DNA from: Helicobacter pylori
GTDB taxonomy: Bacteria; Campylobacterota; Campylobacteria; Campylobacterales; Helicobacteraceae
Direction of reading: 5' to 3'
DNA: 64,000 nt
Assembly: GCA_008032935.1 (NCBI GenBank)
Contig: CP032039.1
Coordinates: 1,054,001-1,118,000, forward strand
Positions 28,826-37,537 of this stretch are shown here, one piece after another. The first letter of the stretch is position 1, and every line of letters begins with the position of its first letter. Below the pieces are notes generated by a model. The model saw only the letters and a program-made list of their open reading frames with translations, had not been told where the DNA came from and searched no databases. Position numbers and translations under genes: made by a program.

Positions 28826-30883
28826 TTAATTCTTTTTAGCCGCCGCTTGATCGATCATCATTTGCACGGAATTGAATTTTTGATTGGCTTTAGAGATTTG
28901 GCTATCATAAGCGGCAAAACGCTCCGCCATGATGTTGTAGCGGGTTTTTAAAAGCTCTTGAGCGTTTTCTTTGTCTTTAGTCAGGCTTTTAGCGTCTCTG
29001 TCTAGGGAATCTTCATAAATCTTTAATTTAGCGTTCCCTCCATCTATGAGATTGGCGATGACTTGATTGAATTTAGAAAAAATGCCCTCTTGGTGGATTT
29101 CTCTGCCTCCCATATCCTTGCTATCGCTCCCATAGAAAAAATCTTGAGTCGCTTTAGGGTTAGAATTTAAGGCGCTACTCAATTTAGCCTCATCTAAACT
29201 CATCACGCCCTTATCGTCTAAACTAAGCCCGTATTTCATCAAGCTTTCTACCCCATTATCCGTATGCACGCTGTAAGAAAACACATTATTGAGAGAAGAA
29301 CGGATCGCACGAATATCGCCCACGCCGTTAAAAATCCCAGCGATTTTGGTGTCAGCGTCATAACGCGTGTCTTCATCTAGTTTAGGGATAAGCTCGTTAT
29401 AGGCTTTGACAAATTCTTTAAGGCTGTCTATAATGGCTTGATTGTCTCTGCTCACGCTGATAATGGCAGGCTTATTAGGCTCTGTGGTTTGCTCTAAAGT
29501 GATATTAACCCCGCTGATCACATCATTGACCTCATTAGTGGGGCGTGTGATGCTCACCCCATTATAAGTGAATTCTGAATCGCTCGCTTTTTGCAAATTT
29601 TTAGACATAAAAAGCGTGTCTTGTGAAGCTTCATAAGATTGCACCATGCCAGCATTCAAACCCAAATCCTTCAAACTGGCCTTGCCTAAAGCGTCCTCGC
29701 CCTTAATCGTTAGCATCCCGGTTTTAGAATTGATCACAAGCTTGCCTTCGGCGTTTTTAAACGCGTTCAAGCCTTCTTTAGCGTTGATCGCTTGAATGAT
29801 AGCGTCTGTGTTTTCTTCGCTGGTGTTGCCCTCTTTGGTTAAGGCTTTTAAATCCAGTTTTTGGCCATTCAAGCTAATTACCCCTTCTAATTTACCCTCT
29901 TTTATCGTGCGAGAGCTTTTTAACAAATCGCTTTCTTGGGTGGCGGTTTGCAAAAACCCAAGCTCTTTAGCCTTGCTCCCTTTAACTTCAATGCTTCCCC
30001 CACGCCTGTCATTAATGATTAAAGATTCCCCCCCATGAAGAGTGTCTATGGAAATATCCCCATTAGCGATCAAATCTTTAAAATTAGGGTCATTTTCTAA
30101 AGCCTGCTCTATCGCTTTTTGGATTGCGGTGTTTTTTTGTTTGATAGAAGCGCTTTCAGGGAGTTCTAGCATGATAGGGACTTCATGCATGTTCCCATCA
30201 GCCCCCTTTAAATTCAAACTCACTTCACTCTTTCCGCTCCCATCAACCCCCAAAGAAAGGGCGTTTTTGTTGGTGAGCGTGGATTGGAGGTGTGAGCCAA
30301 AATAGACTCGGTTGTCTTCGCCGGTGTTTTTGGTATTCACCATTAATTGGTAGGGGTCATTCCCTCCTGTTTTCATCACAATACCCATCACTTCGCCATT
30401 GGTAGCGTCCGTGATGCTTTGAGCCACATCGCCTAAAGTCATTCCTGCTTTAATATTAACGGCGTAGTCTTTGTTTTGCGTGTAAAATTTGAGCGTGGTA
30501 TCCACTTGGCTAAAAATATCATCTCTTGAAGAAAATTTCGCCCCTAGTTCGTTAATATCGCCTTGCGCTAAATTTTGCACATCCACTTTAATATCCTGAA
30601 TAGGCACGCCAGCCCCCACGCTCGCGCTCAACGCATCGCCTGTAACATTGCTTTTTCGGCTGATATAAGTGGAATAATCTGAAAGCGTTTTAACCGGACC
30701 TTTTAGAGCTGAAAGGAGCGTTTTAATTTCTACAAGGGCTTTTTGTTTTTCAACATTTTGCTCCATTTTCTTGTCTAGTGGGGCGATTAACGCTTTTTCA
30801 TCAGCGTCCTTAAGCTTGTCAATCACATCATAATTCAAAACCTTACTGCCAAGCCCTAATGAGCTTAATGAACCTATTGCCAT
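28826..30883 (-). CDS. fliD: Flagellar filament capping protein FliD
   Basis: FliD caps the growing filament and inserts flagellin. The 685-residue length matches H. pylori FliD as I recall it. The N-terminal FliD_N coiled coil starts IGSLSSLGLGSKVLNYDVI. The middle D2/D3 domains are beta-rich, and the C-terminal FliD_C region includes DKGVMSLDEAKLSSALNSNP and the helical tail YDSQISKANQKFNSVQMMI. It is nine bases downstream of flaG in the same transcript and is expected to follow flagellar control through the sigma-28 promoter upstream. Confidence 0.97.
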   Translation of the reverse strand: MAIGSLSSLGLGSKVLNYDVIDKLKDADEKALIAPLDKKMEQNVEKQKALVEIKTLLSALKGPVKTLSDYSTYISRKSNVTGDALSASVGAGVPIQDIKVDVQNLAQGDINELGAKFSSRDDIFSQVDTTLKFYTQNKDYAVNIKAGMTLGDVAQSITDATNGEVMGIVMKTGGNDPYQLMVNTKNTGEDNRVYFGSHLQSTLTNKNALSLGVDGSGKSEVSLNLKGADGNMHEVPIMLELPESASIKQKNTAIQKAIEQALENDPNFKDLIANGDISIDTLHGGESLIINDRRGGSIEVKGSKAKELGFLQTATQESDLLKSSRTIKEGKLEGVISLNGQKLDLKALTKEGNTSEENTDAIIQAINAKEGLNAFKNAEGKLVINSKTGMLTIKGEDALGKASLKDLGLNAGMVQSYEASQDTLFMSKNLQKASDSEFTYNGVSITRPTNEVNDVISGVNITLEQTTEPNKPAIISVSRDNQAIIDSLKEFVKAYNELIPKLDEDTRYDADTKIAGIFNGVGDIRAIRSSLNNVFSYSVHTDNGVESLMKYGLSLDDKGVMSLDEAKLSSALNSNPKATQDFFYGSDSKDMGGREIHQEGIFSKFNQVIANLIDGGNAKLKIYEDSLDRDAKSLTKDKENAQELLKTRYNIMAERFAAYDSQISKANQKFNSVQMMIDQAAAKKN

Positions 30884-30892
30884 GTTTTACCT

Positions 30893-31267
30893 CTAATGTT
30901 TAGCCTTTTCATCAAAGATAATGCCTATCACATCGCGCATTCTTTGCATAAGCTCCACGGCTTCTTTAGAGGGTATTTCTCTTATCACCTTATCCCCATT
31001 AGCGTCTTTGACTGAAACCACTAACCCTTTGATCGTATCGTTATAACTAAAATTAATATCCGTGCCAATGCGTTTCATTTCTTCATTCAGACGCTCGCTC
31101 AACAATTCTAGTTTGGGTTTGTATTGATCAGGGTCTATCGTTGTCTTAGATTCATCTATAGTGTTTTCTATAGTGTTTATAGTGTTTGCACGACTGATCT
31201 CTTTTGTGGGGGTTGTTTGAACGCTTGCATGAGATGTGGGAATCCCAACCCCTTGAACTTCATTGAC
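30893..31267 (-). CDS. flaG: FlaG-family flagellar protein
   Basis: A 124-residue protein of the FlaG family, which influences filament length. The C-terminal FlaG core reads LSERLNEEMKRIGTDINFSY, with VVSVKDANGDKVIREIPS and the terminal VELMQRMRDVIGIIFDEKA. The N-terminal half is a Thr/Ser-rich spacer. I choose ATG at 31267 (GGAGGT six bases upstream) over the upstream alternative at 31282. First gene behind the sigma-28-like promoter and adjacent to fliD. Confidence 0.92.
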   Translation of the reverse strand, partial: VNEVQGVGIPTSHASVQTTPTKEISRANTINTIENTIDESKTTIDPDQYKPKLELLSERLNEEMKRIGTDINFSYNDTIKGLVVSVKDANGDKVIREIPSKEAVELMQRMRDVIGIIFDEKAKH

Positions 31268-31338
31268 CATAAAAACCTCCAAATTTTTCCATGCCTACAA
31301 ATATAATTATTTCTTTGTTTGCATAAGCTCTTTAGCCA

Positions 31339-31365
31339 ATATCGGCAATAAAAATGATTTGTTTA
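31339..31365 (-). promoter_or_regulatory. Sigma-28 (FliA) promoter for flaG-fliD-fliS
   Basis: On the minus strand the sequence is TAAA, then exactly 15 bases, then GCCGATAT. This is a near-perfect match to the FliA consensus (TAAA-N15-GCCGATAA). It lies about 70 bases before the flaG start and overlaps the stop codon region of the EnvC-like gene, so flagellar genes gain their own control inside a longer colinear block. The match is read directly from the sequence; activity is inferred. Confidence 0.85.
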
Positions 31366-32565
31366 ATTGCGTGCGATGAGTTCTAAGGGGTTGATGTGTT
31401 TTTCTCTCATGGTAACTTCAAAGCCCAAGCGTTGATCAATGCGCCCTAAAACATAGCCCTTTTGGATTCGCATGCCACTTTTAATGGTGGGGGCGATTTT
31501 ATCCAGTTGGGAATAAATCGTGCGGATGCCGTTTTTATGCTCAATGATAACGACTTTTTTAAGCATGTTGATTTCTTTAGCGAACACGATTTTCCCGTCT
31601 AAAACATTACGCACCAAAGCGTTTGGGGTTTTTGACACTAGCGTGATAGACTCGCTAAAAATTTTTAAATTATAAACCGGGTCAATATAGGGGCCAAATT
31701 TTTGCACCACTTCGTAATCGTTCAAAGGAGCGATCGTTTTTGGCCCGTTATAGCTCGTGGTGTTGATATTTTGATAAGAGCTAGCCACTTGTTTGACTTC
31801 TAAAGCTTGAGAAGATTTTTTCAAACTGACTTTTTCTTCATTTTCTCTGTTTTGTTTGATGATATTCAAGCGTTTTAAAAGAGCGTTCAAGTTCTGGCGC
31901 TCTTTCTCTAAAAGGGTTAGGCGTTGGTTATAGATCGCATAATCTTTTTGCATGCTCAAAATGAGCTTATTTTGTTCGGTTTGCAAGGATTTTAAGGTTA
32001 TTTCACGAGTTTTTTGCTCATCTATGACAGAGGAGATTTTTTGAATGCTGCTTTTGACTTTTAAAGCTTGCGTATTGAGTTCCTTTTCTTCTTGGCTTAG
32101 TTGCGACATTTTAGACAGAGTGCTTTGGTGCAAGTTTTCAAACGCCACTTGTAAAATCACATCATTAGAAGAGGCTAAATTCTGCCCCTTTAAGGCTTGT
32201 GAGAAAAGAAAATCTTCTAAAAGCGTATCAAACACCCTCTTTTGTAAAGATGATCGCTGTTTTTGCAAATGATCTAAAGACTTGCGGTAGTTGGTTAGGA
32301 CTTTTTCTTGCGCCAAACTTTCGTTACGATTTTTTTCAAGACTCTTTTTTAAGGCGACCATTTGGCGCTCCATCTCAGCTTTTTGAAGCTCTTTAGAGCG
32401 GATCGCTTCGCCTAAAGAACTCAAACGGCTGTTTAGTTGGTTTTTTTCTTCATGGGTTTTTTTCAAAAGGGTTTCTTTATGTTGGATATCTTTAGCAATA
32501 TCGCTCACTTTTTGCGTGTTAGCTGATAGTAAGGTGGTTAACAAAAACACCCCTAATTTATACAT
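31363..32565 (-). CDS. EnvC-like periplasmic coiled-coil protein with degenerate M23/LytM domain
   Basis: A 400-residue exported protein: signal peptide (MYKLGVFLLTTLLSANTQ), about 230 residues of coiled coil with EnvC-type heptads (KKTHEEKNQLNSRLSSLGEA), and a C-terminal LytM fold. The M23 zinc ligands are missing. The usual HxxxD position reads FGPYIDPVYNLKIFS, and the final HxH reads FEVTMREKHINP. The domain is therefore probably a regulator, as in EnvC, and not an endopeptidase. It overlaps ftsX by eight bases, so FtsEX would control it and it would activate the amidase AmiA. That circuit is inference from E. coli; here it fits order and domain state. Confidence 0.85.
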   Translation of the reverse strand: MYKLGVFLLTTLLSANTQKVSDIAKDIQHKETLLKKTHEEKNQLNSRLSSLGEAIRSKELQKAEMERQMVALKKSLEKNRNESLAQEKVLTNYRKSLDHLQKQRSSLQKRVFDTLLEDFLFSQALKGQNLASSNDVILQVAFENLHQSTLSKMSQLSQEEKELNTQALKVKSSIQKISSVIDEQKTREITLKSLQTEQNKLILSMQKDYAIYNQRLTLLEKERQNLNALLKRLNIIKQNRENEEKVSLKKSSQALEVKQVASSYQNINTTSYNGPKTIAPLNDYEVVQKFGPYIDPVYNLKIFSESITLVSKTPNALVRNVLDGKIVFAKEINMLKKVVIIEHKNGIRTIYSQLDKIAPTIKSGMRIQKGYVLGRIDQRLGFEVTMREKHINPLELIARN

Positions 32566-33364
32566 GTCTAGTCCTCCAAGCTACAAGTAAAACAGAAACA
32601 AATGAGACTACAAGGCTAAAAAGCAGTCCCCATAAAAAATGGTTTAAAACAAACGCACCTCCTATAATACCCAAAGTATCCATCGTTTTTTCAAAACCTT
32701 TTTGCGAAGTGATATAAAGCATGAGCATGGGGGCTAAAAAACTAGCGATTAGAGAATCCATTAAAGCTATTTTATACAAAAACCCGTTTTTAAAAGACAC
32801 CGAAGCCCCTAATAAATCCATGATCTCTAACCTCTCATGGTATTGATAGATCCAGATGCGGACTTGCTTGAACATCAATAAAACCGATAAGACAAAGACC
32901 ACTAACGCAAAGATATAGACCGCTGCTTTAATAAAACTCAAGAGATCATACACTTGCATGTAAGTTTTGGCAAAGACTTCAACTTTTTGAACGCCAGGGA
33001 TTTTGAGCAATTTTTCTTTAATGTTTTCTAAACGCTCTTGAGTGGGGAATGTGGAAAGTTGTAAAGAATAAAAAAAGGGCAAATTTTTTCTTAATTCCTT
33101 AAGCCCGTCTGTACCTAAAGTTTTTTGAAGAGGTTCTAAAGAATAATTAGGATCAATTTCTTTTAACGCTATGATTTCGTTAAAATTTTGACGCAACAAT
33201 TCCAAGCTTAATTTTTGCGTGCTGGCTAACACGACTGAATAATCTTCAATCAATTTTTTTTCTTTTTGTTCTATCGCTTGATTGATAAACAACACACACT
33301 CCAAGCTAAACAATAACGCTACTATGGGAATGATAAAGGCTAAATGCTTTTTAAGAGTATTCAT
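32558..33364 (-). CDS. ftsX: Cell-division ABC transporter-like permease FtsX
   Basis: FtsX has four membrane helices and a large periplasmic loop between helices 1 and 2 that binds EnvC-type regulators. Here helix 1 is HLAFIIPIVALLFSLECVLF, the loop runs to about residue 140, and the last three helices include IKAAVYIFALVVFVLSVLLM and the terminal LLFSLVVSFVSVLLVAW. I choose ATG at 33364 because GGGGAAG lies three bases before it; the in-frame start at 33376 lacks this. It overlaps ftsE by 14 bases. Confidence 0.9.
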   Translation of the reverse strand: MNTLKKHLAFIIPIVALLFSLECVLFINQAIEQKEKKLIEDYSVVLASTQKLSLELLRQNFNEIIALKEIDPNYSLEPLQKTLGTDGLKELRKNLPFFYSLQLSTFPTQERLENIKEKLLKIPGVQKVEVFAKTYMQVYDLLSFIKAAVYIFALVVFVLSVLLMFKQVRIWIYQYHERLEIMDLLGASVSFKNGFLYKIALMDSLIASFLAPMLMLYITSQKGFEKTMDTLGIIGGAFVLNHFLWGLLFSLVVSFVSVLLVAWRTRHV

Positions 33365-34022
33365 AAACTTCCCCATCTTCTATGTAAAATTTTCGGTGAT
33401 AAGCGCTAAAATTTTTAGGGAATTTGTGCGTAACCACCACGATCGTAGCGTTTAATTGCGTGTTCATGCCCCTTAACAGGCTCCAGATTTTATCGCTAGA
33501 ATAATCGTCTAAATTCCCGGTAGGTTCATCGGCTAAAATGAGTTCAGGGCAGTTCGCCATGGCCCTAGCCATAGCCACTCGCTGTTGTTCGCCCCCACTG
33601 AGCTCTTTGGGGTAGCGGTTAGCCTTATGGCGTAAATCAATGTGCCCTAAAAGTTTTTCTAGCTGCAAGTGGCATTCTTCTTTTTTAACGCCACAAATCA
33701 CCATGGGTAGTTTGATGTTTTGCTCAATCGTATAATCTTGGATCAATTTATAATCTTGGAAAACCACGCCAATATTTTTACGCAAATCTAAAATCGTTGA
33801 TTTTGAAGCGTTATTCATGTTGATATTGCAAACTTCTAATTTACCGCTAAAAAGTTTTAAATCCCCATAAAACGACCGCAAAAGCGTGCTTTTACCGCTC
33901 CCGCTAGGCCCTGAAATGAACACAAAATCCTTCCGTTTGATGCGTAAATTAGCATGCTTAATGACCGGTTCGTTTTGCTGGTATTGTAAGCATAAATTAT
34001 TCGCTGCGATGATCACACTCAT
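33351..34022 (-). CDS. ftsE: Cell-division ATPase FtsE
   Basis: A 223-residue ABC ATPase that couples ATP binding to FtsX conformational change at the septum. Motifs: Walker [19 protein letters not shown]-loop [10 protein letters not shown], signature [14 protein letters not shown], Walker [13 protein letters not shown], and the H-loop VVVTHK. Overlaps at both ends (four bases with trmB upstream, 14 with ftsX downstream) indicate one operon. Confidence 0.96.
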   Translation of the reverse strand: MSVIIAANNLCLQYQQNEPVIKHANLRIKRKDFVFISGPSGSGKSTLLRSFYGDLKLFSGKLEVCNINMNNASKSTILDLRKNIGVVFQDYKLIQDYTIEQNIKLPMVICGVKKEECHLQLEKLLGHIDLRHKANRYPKELSGGEQQRVAMARAMANCPELILADEPTGNLDDYSSDKIWSLLRGMNTQLNATIVVVTHKFPKNFSAYHRKFYIEDGEVYEYS

Positions 34023-35200
34023 CCAATTCCCTTTTGGCTTAGGATATTTTGAAGCAAAAGATGCGCTTTGTGGTTGTTTAAGGTTTTTAAAGGGCTTTTA
34101 TTGAGGTAAAAAATCTGATTTTCTGCCAATAAAACAAACAAACGCACAGGCCAATCAAAATCCCCCATACTCAATTCCACTAAAAAATCCCCCTTATTCT
34201 CATAAATATTACAAACATGCACAAAATACCCCTCTTTAATAATTTTTGGGGTTTTTAAAATCGTTTTAACGCTCTTTTTACTCATTGTTATTGTATCAAA
34301 AGAAAAATCAAATGCATGGTTATCAAAAGGGGTTTCATTCGATTCTAAAGAATAAATTCTTAAATCATAAATATCTTTTTTGAGTTTATTCCAACGCGCT
34401 TCATACTTGCTGATAACCGGGATTTGAGCGTTTTTTTTGATTTCTACCTCGCATTGAAAGTTTTTTAGGGCTAATTTTAGGCTGTCTTCAAAATAAAGAC
34501 CATCATCGGTGCGTAATTCCAAAAACCCTCTAGGCTTTAAAACCCTTAAAGCTTCGTTTAAAAATTTTTCGCTTAGCACCCGGCGGTGTTTTTTCTCATT
34601 CCATGGCACAGGGAAATGCACAAAAATCTTCTCGCATTTGTGATTTGGCATGCTTTCTAAAATCAAACGGCCATCGCCTTGCAAGATGTGCAGATTTTTT
34701 AAATTTAACAATTCAATTTGCTTTAACGCTTGCGCGATAGAGGGGGTGTGAATCTCTATCCCTAAGCATGTTTTAGTGGGGTTGTTTTTGGCTAATTCTA
34801 TCAAATGCCTCCCGCTCCCAAAACCAATTTCGGCTAAAATAGGGGCCTGATTTTTTTGGATAAAGTATTCAAAAGCCTCTAAATCAAGGGCTTTTTTTTG
34901 GCTCGCATGTTTAGAATTTTCTTGCAAATTATGCGAAATGACTTCAAAAGATTGCGAATAAATCCTTAAAGCTTGTTTTAAAATTTCTCTTTTTAAGGGC
35001 GTTGCTTTTTCGCTTTTGATCAAAAAATCACCCGTTCGCCGGATTTTTTGCAATAAAAAAACATCATTCTTAAAACTCGCATACACACAGCTTTTAGTGG
35101 GGTGTTTTAAGCTTAAAAATTCCTTATGAAAACAAAAATCCCCCTCAATTAAGGGGTATTTTAAAGGTTTAAAATCCAGCTTGGCTAAAAAATGGGGCAT
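34019..35200 (-). CDS. trmB: tRNA (guanine-N7)-methyltransferase TrmB, long Helicobacter form
   Basis: TrmB makes m7G46 in tRNA. The SAM-binding motif is ILAEIGFGSGRHLIELAKNN at about residues 135-155, with CLGIEIHTPSIAQAL, and the substrate motif KIFVHFPVPWNEKKHRRVL. At 393 residues it is much longer than the E. coli enzyme. About 120 residues precede the methyltransferase domain and about 90 follow it (DFLVELSMGDFDWPVRLFVL). Such extensions occur in epsilonproteobacteria. It is upstream of ftsE in the same overlapping block. Confidence 0.92.
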   Translation of the reverse strand: MPHFLAKLDFKPLKYPLIEGDFCFHKEFLSLKHPTKSCVYASFKNDVFLLQKIRRTGDFLIKSEKATPLKREILKQALRIYSQSFEVISHNLQENSKHASQKKALDLEAFEYFIQKNQAPILAEIGFGSGRHLIELAKNNPTKTCLGIEIHTPSIAQALKQIELLNLKNLHILQGDGRLILESMPNHKCEKIFVHFPVPWNEKKHRRVLSEKFLNEALRVLKPRGFLELRTDDGLYFEDSLKLALKNFQCEVEIKKNAQIPVISKYEARWNKLKKDIYDLRIYSLESNETPFDNHAFDFSFDTITMSKKSVKTILKTPKIIKEGYFVHVCNIYENKGDFLVELSMGDFDWPVRLFVLLAENQIFYLNKSPLKTLNNHKAHLLLQNILSQKGIG

Positions 35201-35210
35201 TAAAACCCTT

Positions 35211-36458
35211 TTAGCGCTCTAAAAACAAACGCACTTCTTTGCTGGGGTGCGACTCTAAACCATCTTTATCCACGCTCACCACTTGATAGCGGTAAGCCAC
35301 GCCCACTTTCATGTCCTTATCTACGAATTGGTTTTTGGTGATATTCCCAAAACGCAAAGGGGTTTTAGAATTGGCTTCAAAACGATACACCGCATAGGTG
35401 GCTATTTTAGCGCTTGGGTTATTTTCCCATTGGATAAAGGCTGAAGAATCTTGAATAGTCCCTTTAGTGATGATAGGGGCTTCGGGCCTGTCAGCGGTCT
35501 CACCCATTGCAGGCTCTTTGGGTAACGCCCCTTCAAGATGCGTTTTATCAAGGGCGACGACTTTATAATAACGAGTGAGGTTGTCTTTTTCTATCTTATC
35601 CACATAGGAAGTGTTGGTGGTTTGAGCGATGAATTTGTATTTATCGTTGCGGTTATTGGAAGCGTAAACGCGATAAGCTATCACATCTTCTTCTGGGGAT
35701 TTATCCCAACTCAATTCAATTTGTCGCGTGAGGTTTTGGCTCACTCTAACATTAGTGATTTCTTTGGGCAAGTCTTTGGTTTTCCCCTCCACTATGACGC
35801 TAGGCCTGGATTTATCCCCCATGAAATTTTCGGCGATGACTTGGTAGCGGTATTTTTGCCCATCTTCTAAATCTTTATCAAAAAACTCCACGAACAAGCG
35901 GTTTTTTACAGCCCCTACATTTAAAAATTTGCCGTCTTTATTCTGCCTTTGAATGATGTATTTAGAAACGCTGGGATTTGGGTGCGGGCTCCAAAAGACT
36001 TTCACGCTTTTAGGGTATTCAAGGCTTGCGAACACGCTTTCTACAGGATTGATAAAAGAGGTTTTTACTAGAATGGGGTCTGAAAGGTTAGAGATTTTAT
36101 CGCCCTTGTAAGTGGCTAATTGGTAAGTGTAAGAACTCTCTGTTTCTAGCCCCTCATCATAATAGTGGGTCGCATAAGGGTTTTTAATCGTGGCGATTCT
36201 TTTAAGCTTGGAGTCTTTTTTCAAACGATACAAAATAAACCCATCAATATCATAAGTATCAGCAATTTTAGGCCATTCAAAGCCCACTGAACTCACATCG
36301 TTAATGGTTTTAATAGAATGGACTACCGGAAGCTTAGTGTCTGTATTTTCTTGATTATTAAGGGCTGAAAAAGTATGATTCCTGGTAGAAGAACACCCTA
36401 TAAAAACCGCTAATACCACACTACTTTGCAATAAAAGCGTGAAGTATTTTTTCTTCAT
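35211..36458 (-). CDS. Fibronectin type III repeat lipoprotein
   Basis: About 415 residues with a lipoprotein signal (LLLQSSVVLAVFIGC, lipobox FIGC) and four FN3-like modules. Repeating hallmarks are FEWPKIADTYDIDGFILYRL, VFWSPHPNPSVSKYIIQRQN, LSWDKSPEEDVIAYRVYASN and IQWENNPSAKIATYAVYRFE, each followed by YRYQV or similar. FN3 repeats on a lipoprotein suggest protein or peptidoglycan binding in the envelope. The start ATG at 36458 lies inside the 3' end of the rluD-type gene. No enzymatic motif is seen. Probably HP0746. Confidence 0.82.
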   Translation of the reverse strand: MKKKYFTLLLQSSVVLAVFIGCSSTRNHTFSALNNQENTDTKLPVVHSIKTINDVSSVGFEWPKIADTYDIDGFILYRLKKDSKLKRIATIKNPYATHYYDEGLETESSYTYQLATYKGDKISNLSDPILVKTSFINPVESVFASLEYPKSVKVFWSPHPNPSVSKYIIQRQNKDGKFLNVGAVKNRLFVEFFDKDLEDGQKYRYQVIAENFMGDKSRPSVIVEGKTKDLPKEITNVRVSQNLTRQIELSWDKSPEEDVIAYRVYASNNRNDKYKFIAQTTNTSYVDKIEKDNLTRYYKVVALDKTHLEGALPKEPAMGETADRPEAPIITKGTIQDSSAFIQWENNPSAKIATYAVYRFEANSKTPLRFGNITKNQFVDKDMKVGVAYRYQVVSVDKDGLESHPSKEVRLFLER

Positions 36459-37404
36459 CCAAGACCTCATCTAAATTCTCCTTGTCAAAAACTTTTTTAA
36501 GATATTCTAACATATCCTTTAATAGGGGAACTTTAAAGCGCAGTTTTTGCTCGCTTCTAGGGTGTTTGAACTCTATCAAATAGGCATGCAGCATGATCCT
36601 TATTTCTTCTTTAGGAAGCGCTCCATTAAGCCCGTAAAGGTTATCGCCTATGATGTGTCTGTTCAAATATTCTAAATGCGCTCTGATCTGGTGCGTGCGC
36701 CCAGTGAACAATTTAGCCCCTATCAAATTAAGATTATTTGGAGAAGTCAGCAAGCTAGTAAATTCGCTTTTAGAATAACGGCTTTTTTCTTTTTTGGCCG
36801 CTTTGAGCGCCATCATTTTTAAGCGGTTATTAGGGTTTCTTGTCAAATAGCATTCCACGCTCATTTTTTCTTCTTTTAAGGGCGTTGAAAGCAAGGCGAT
36901 ATAGTAGCGCCCCATTGTTTTAGTTTTGAGTTGCTCGCTCAAATGAACATGGGTAAAATTGTTTTTAGCGATGACAATCCCTCCGCTCGTGTCCTTATCC
37001 AAACGATGCACAATCCCATAGCGCTCTTTGAATCCCAGATTAGAAAGCTCGTAATTTTTAGATTTTAACCAATCCACTAAAGTAGGCTCTTTCACGCTTG
37101 GGGCTTTATGGACGACTAGATTAGGGGGCTTATTCAACACCAACAAGTCTTCATCTTCAAAAATGACTTCTATTTCTAAATCAAGCTCTTTTTTTAAGGG
37201 TTTGGGCGCGATTTGGGGCGTTAAAAGCGTGATTTCATCGCCCTCTTTTAAGGCTAGCCCCCCTTTTTTGACCTCCTTTTTTTGACAAAACACTAACCCC
37301 TCTTTAATCAAATTCAATACCTGGTTTTTAGAAATTTGCAATTCTTTGGCTAAAAATTCATCAATGCGTTTGTAATGGGTAGGGGCGATGAAAACTTTTT
37401 GCAT
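36421..37404 (-). CDS. Large-subunit rRNA pseudouridine synthase, RluD family
   Basis: A 327-residue pseudouridine synthase: N-terminal S4 domain (YKRIDEFLAKELQISKNQVL) and RluA-type catalytic domain with YGIVHRLDKDTSGGIVIAK, where the aspartate of RLDKDTSG is catalytic, followed by LFTGRTHQIRAHLEYL. RluD modifies 23S rRNA helix 69, but which of the related RluC/RluD targets applies cannot be read from sequence. It is the first gene of the minus-strand block running to the fli genes. Confidence 0.85.
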   Translation of the reverse strand: MQKVFIAPTHYKRIDEFLAKELQISKNQVLNLIKEGLVFCQKKEVKKGGLALKEGDEITLLTPQIAPKPLKKELDLEIEVIFEDEDLLVLNKPPNLVVHKAPSVKEPTLVDWLKSKNYELSNLGFKERYGIVHRLDKDTSGGIVIAKNNFTHVHLSEQLKTKTMGRYYIALLSTPLKEEKMSVECYLTRNPNNRLKMMALKAAKKEKSRYSKSEFTSLLTSPNNLNLIGAKLFTGRTHQIRAHLEYLNRHIIGDNLYGLNGALPKEEIRIMLHAYLIEFKHPRSEQKLRFKVPLLKDMLEYLKKVFDKENLDEVLDEEKILHAFIAK

Positions 37405-37537
37405 TCAAACTCTTTTTTGCATTTTTAAAAACCATTATTCTACTCAAAACCTTAAAAAAATCCTATTTCATTATTTGAATACGCTATAATCGGTGCACCA
37501 ACATTGTGTGGCTCAAATCATTTTAAAAGGGGTTCTA

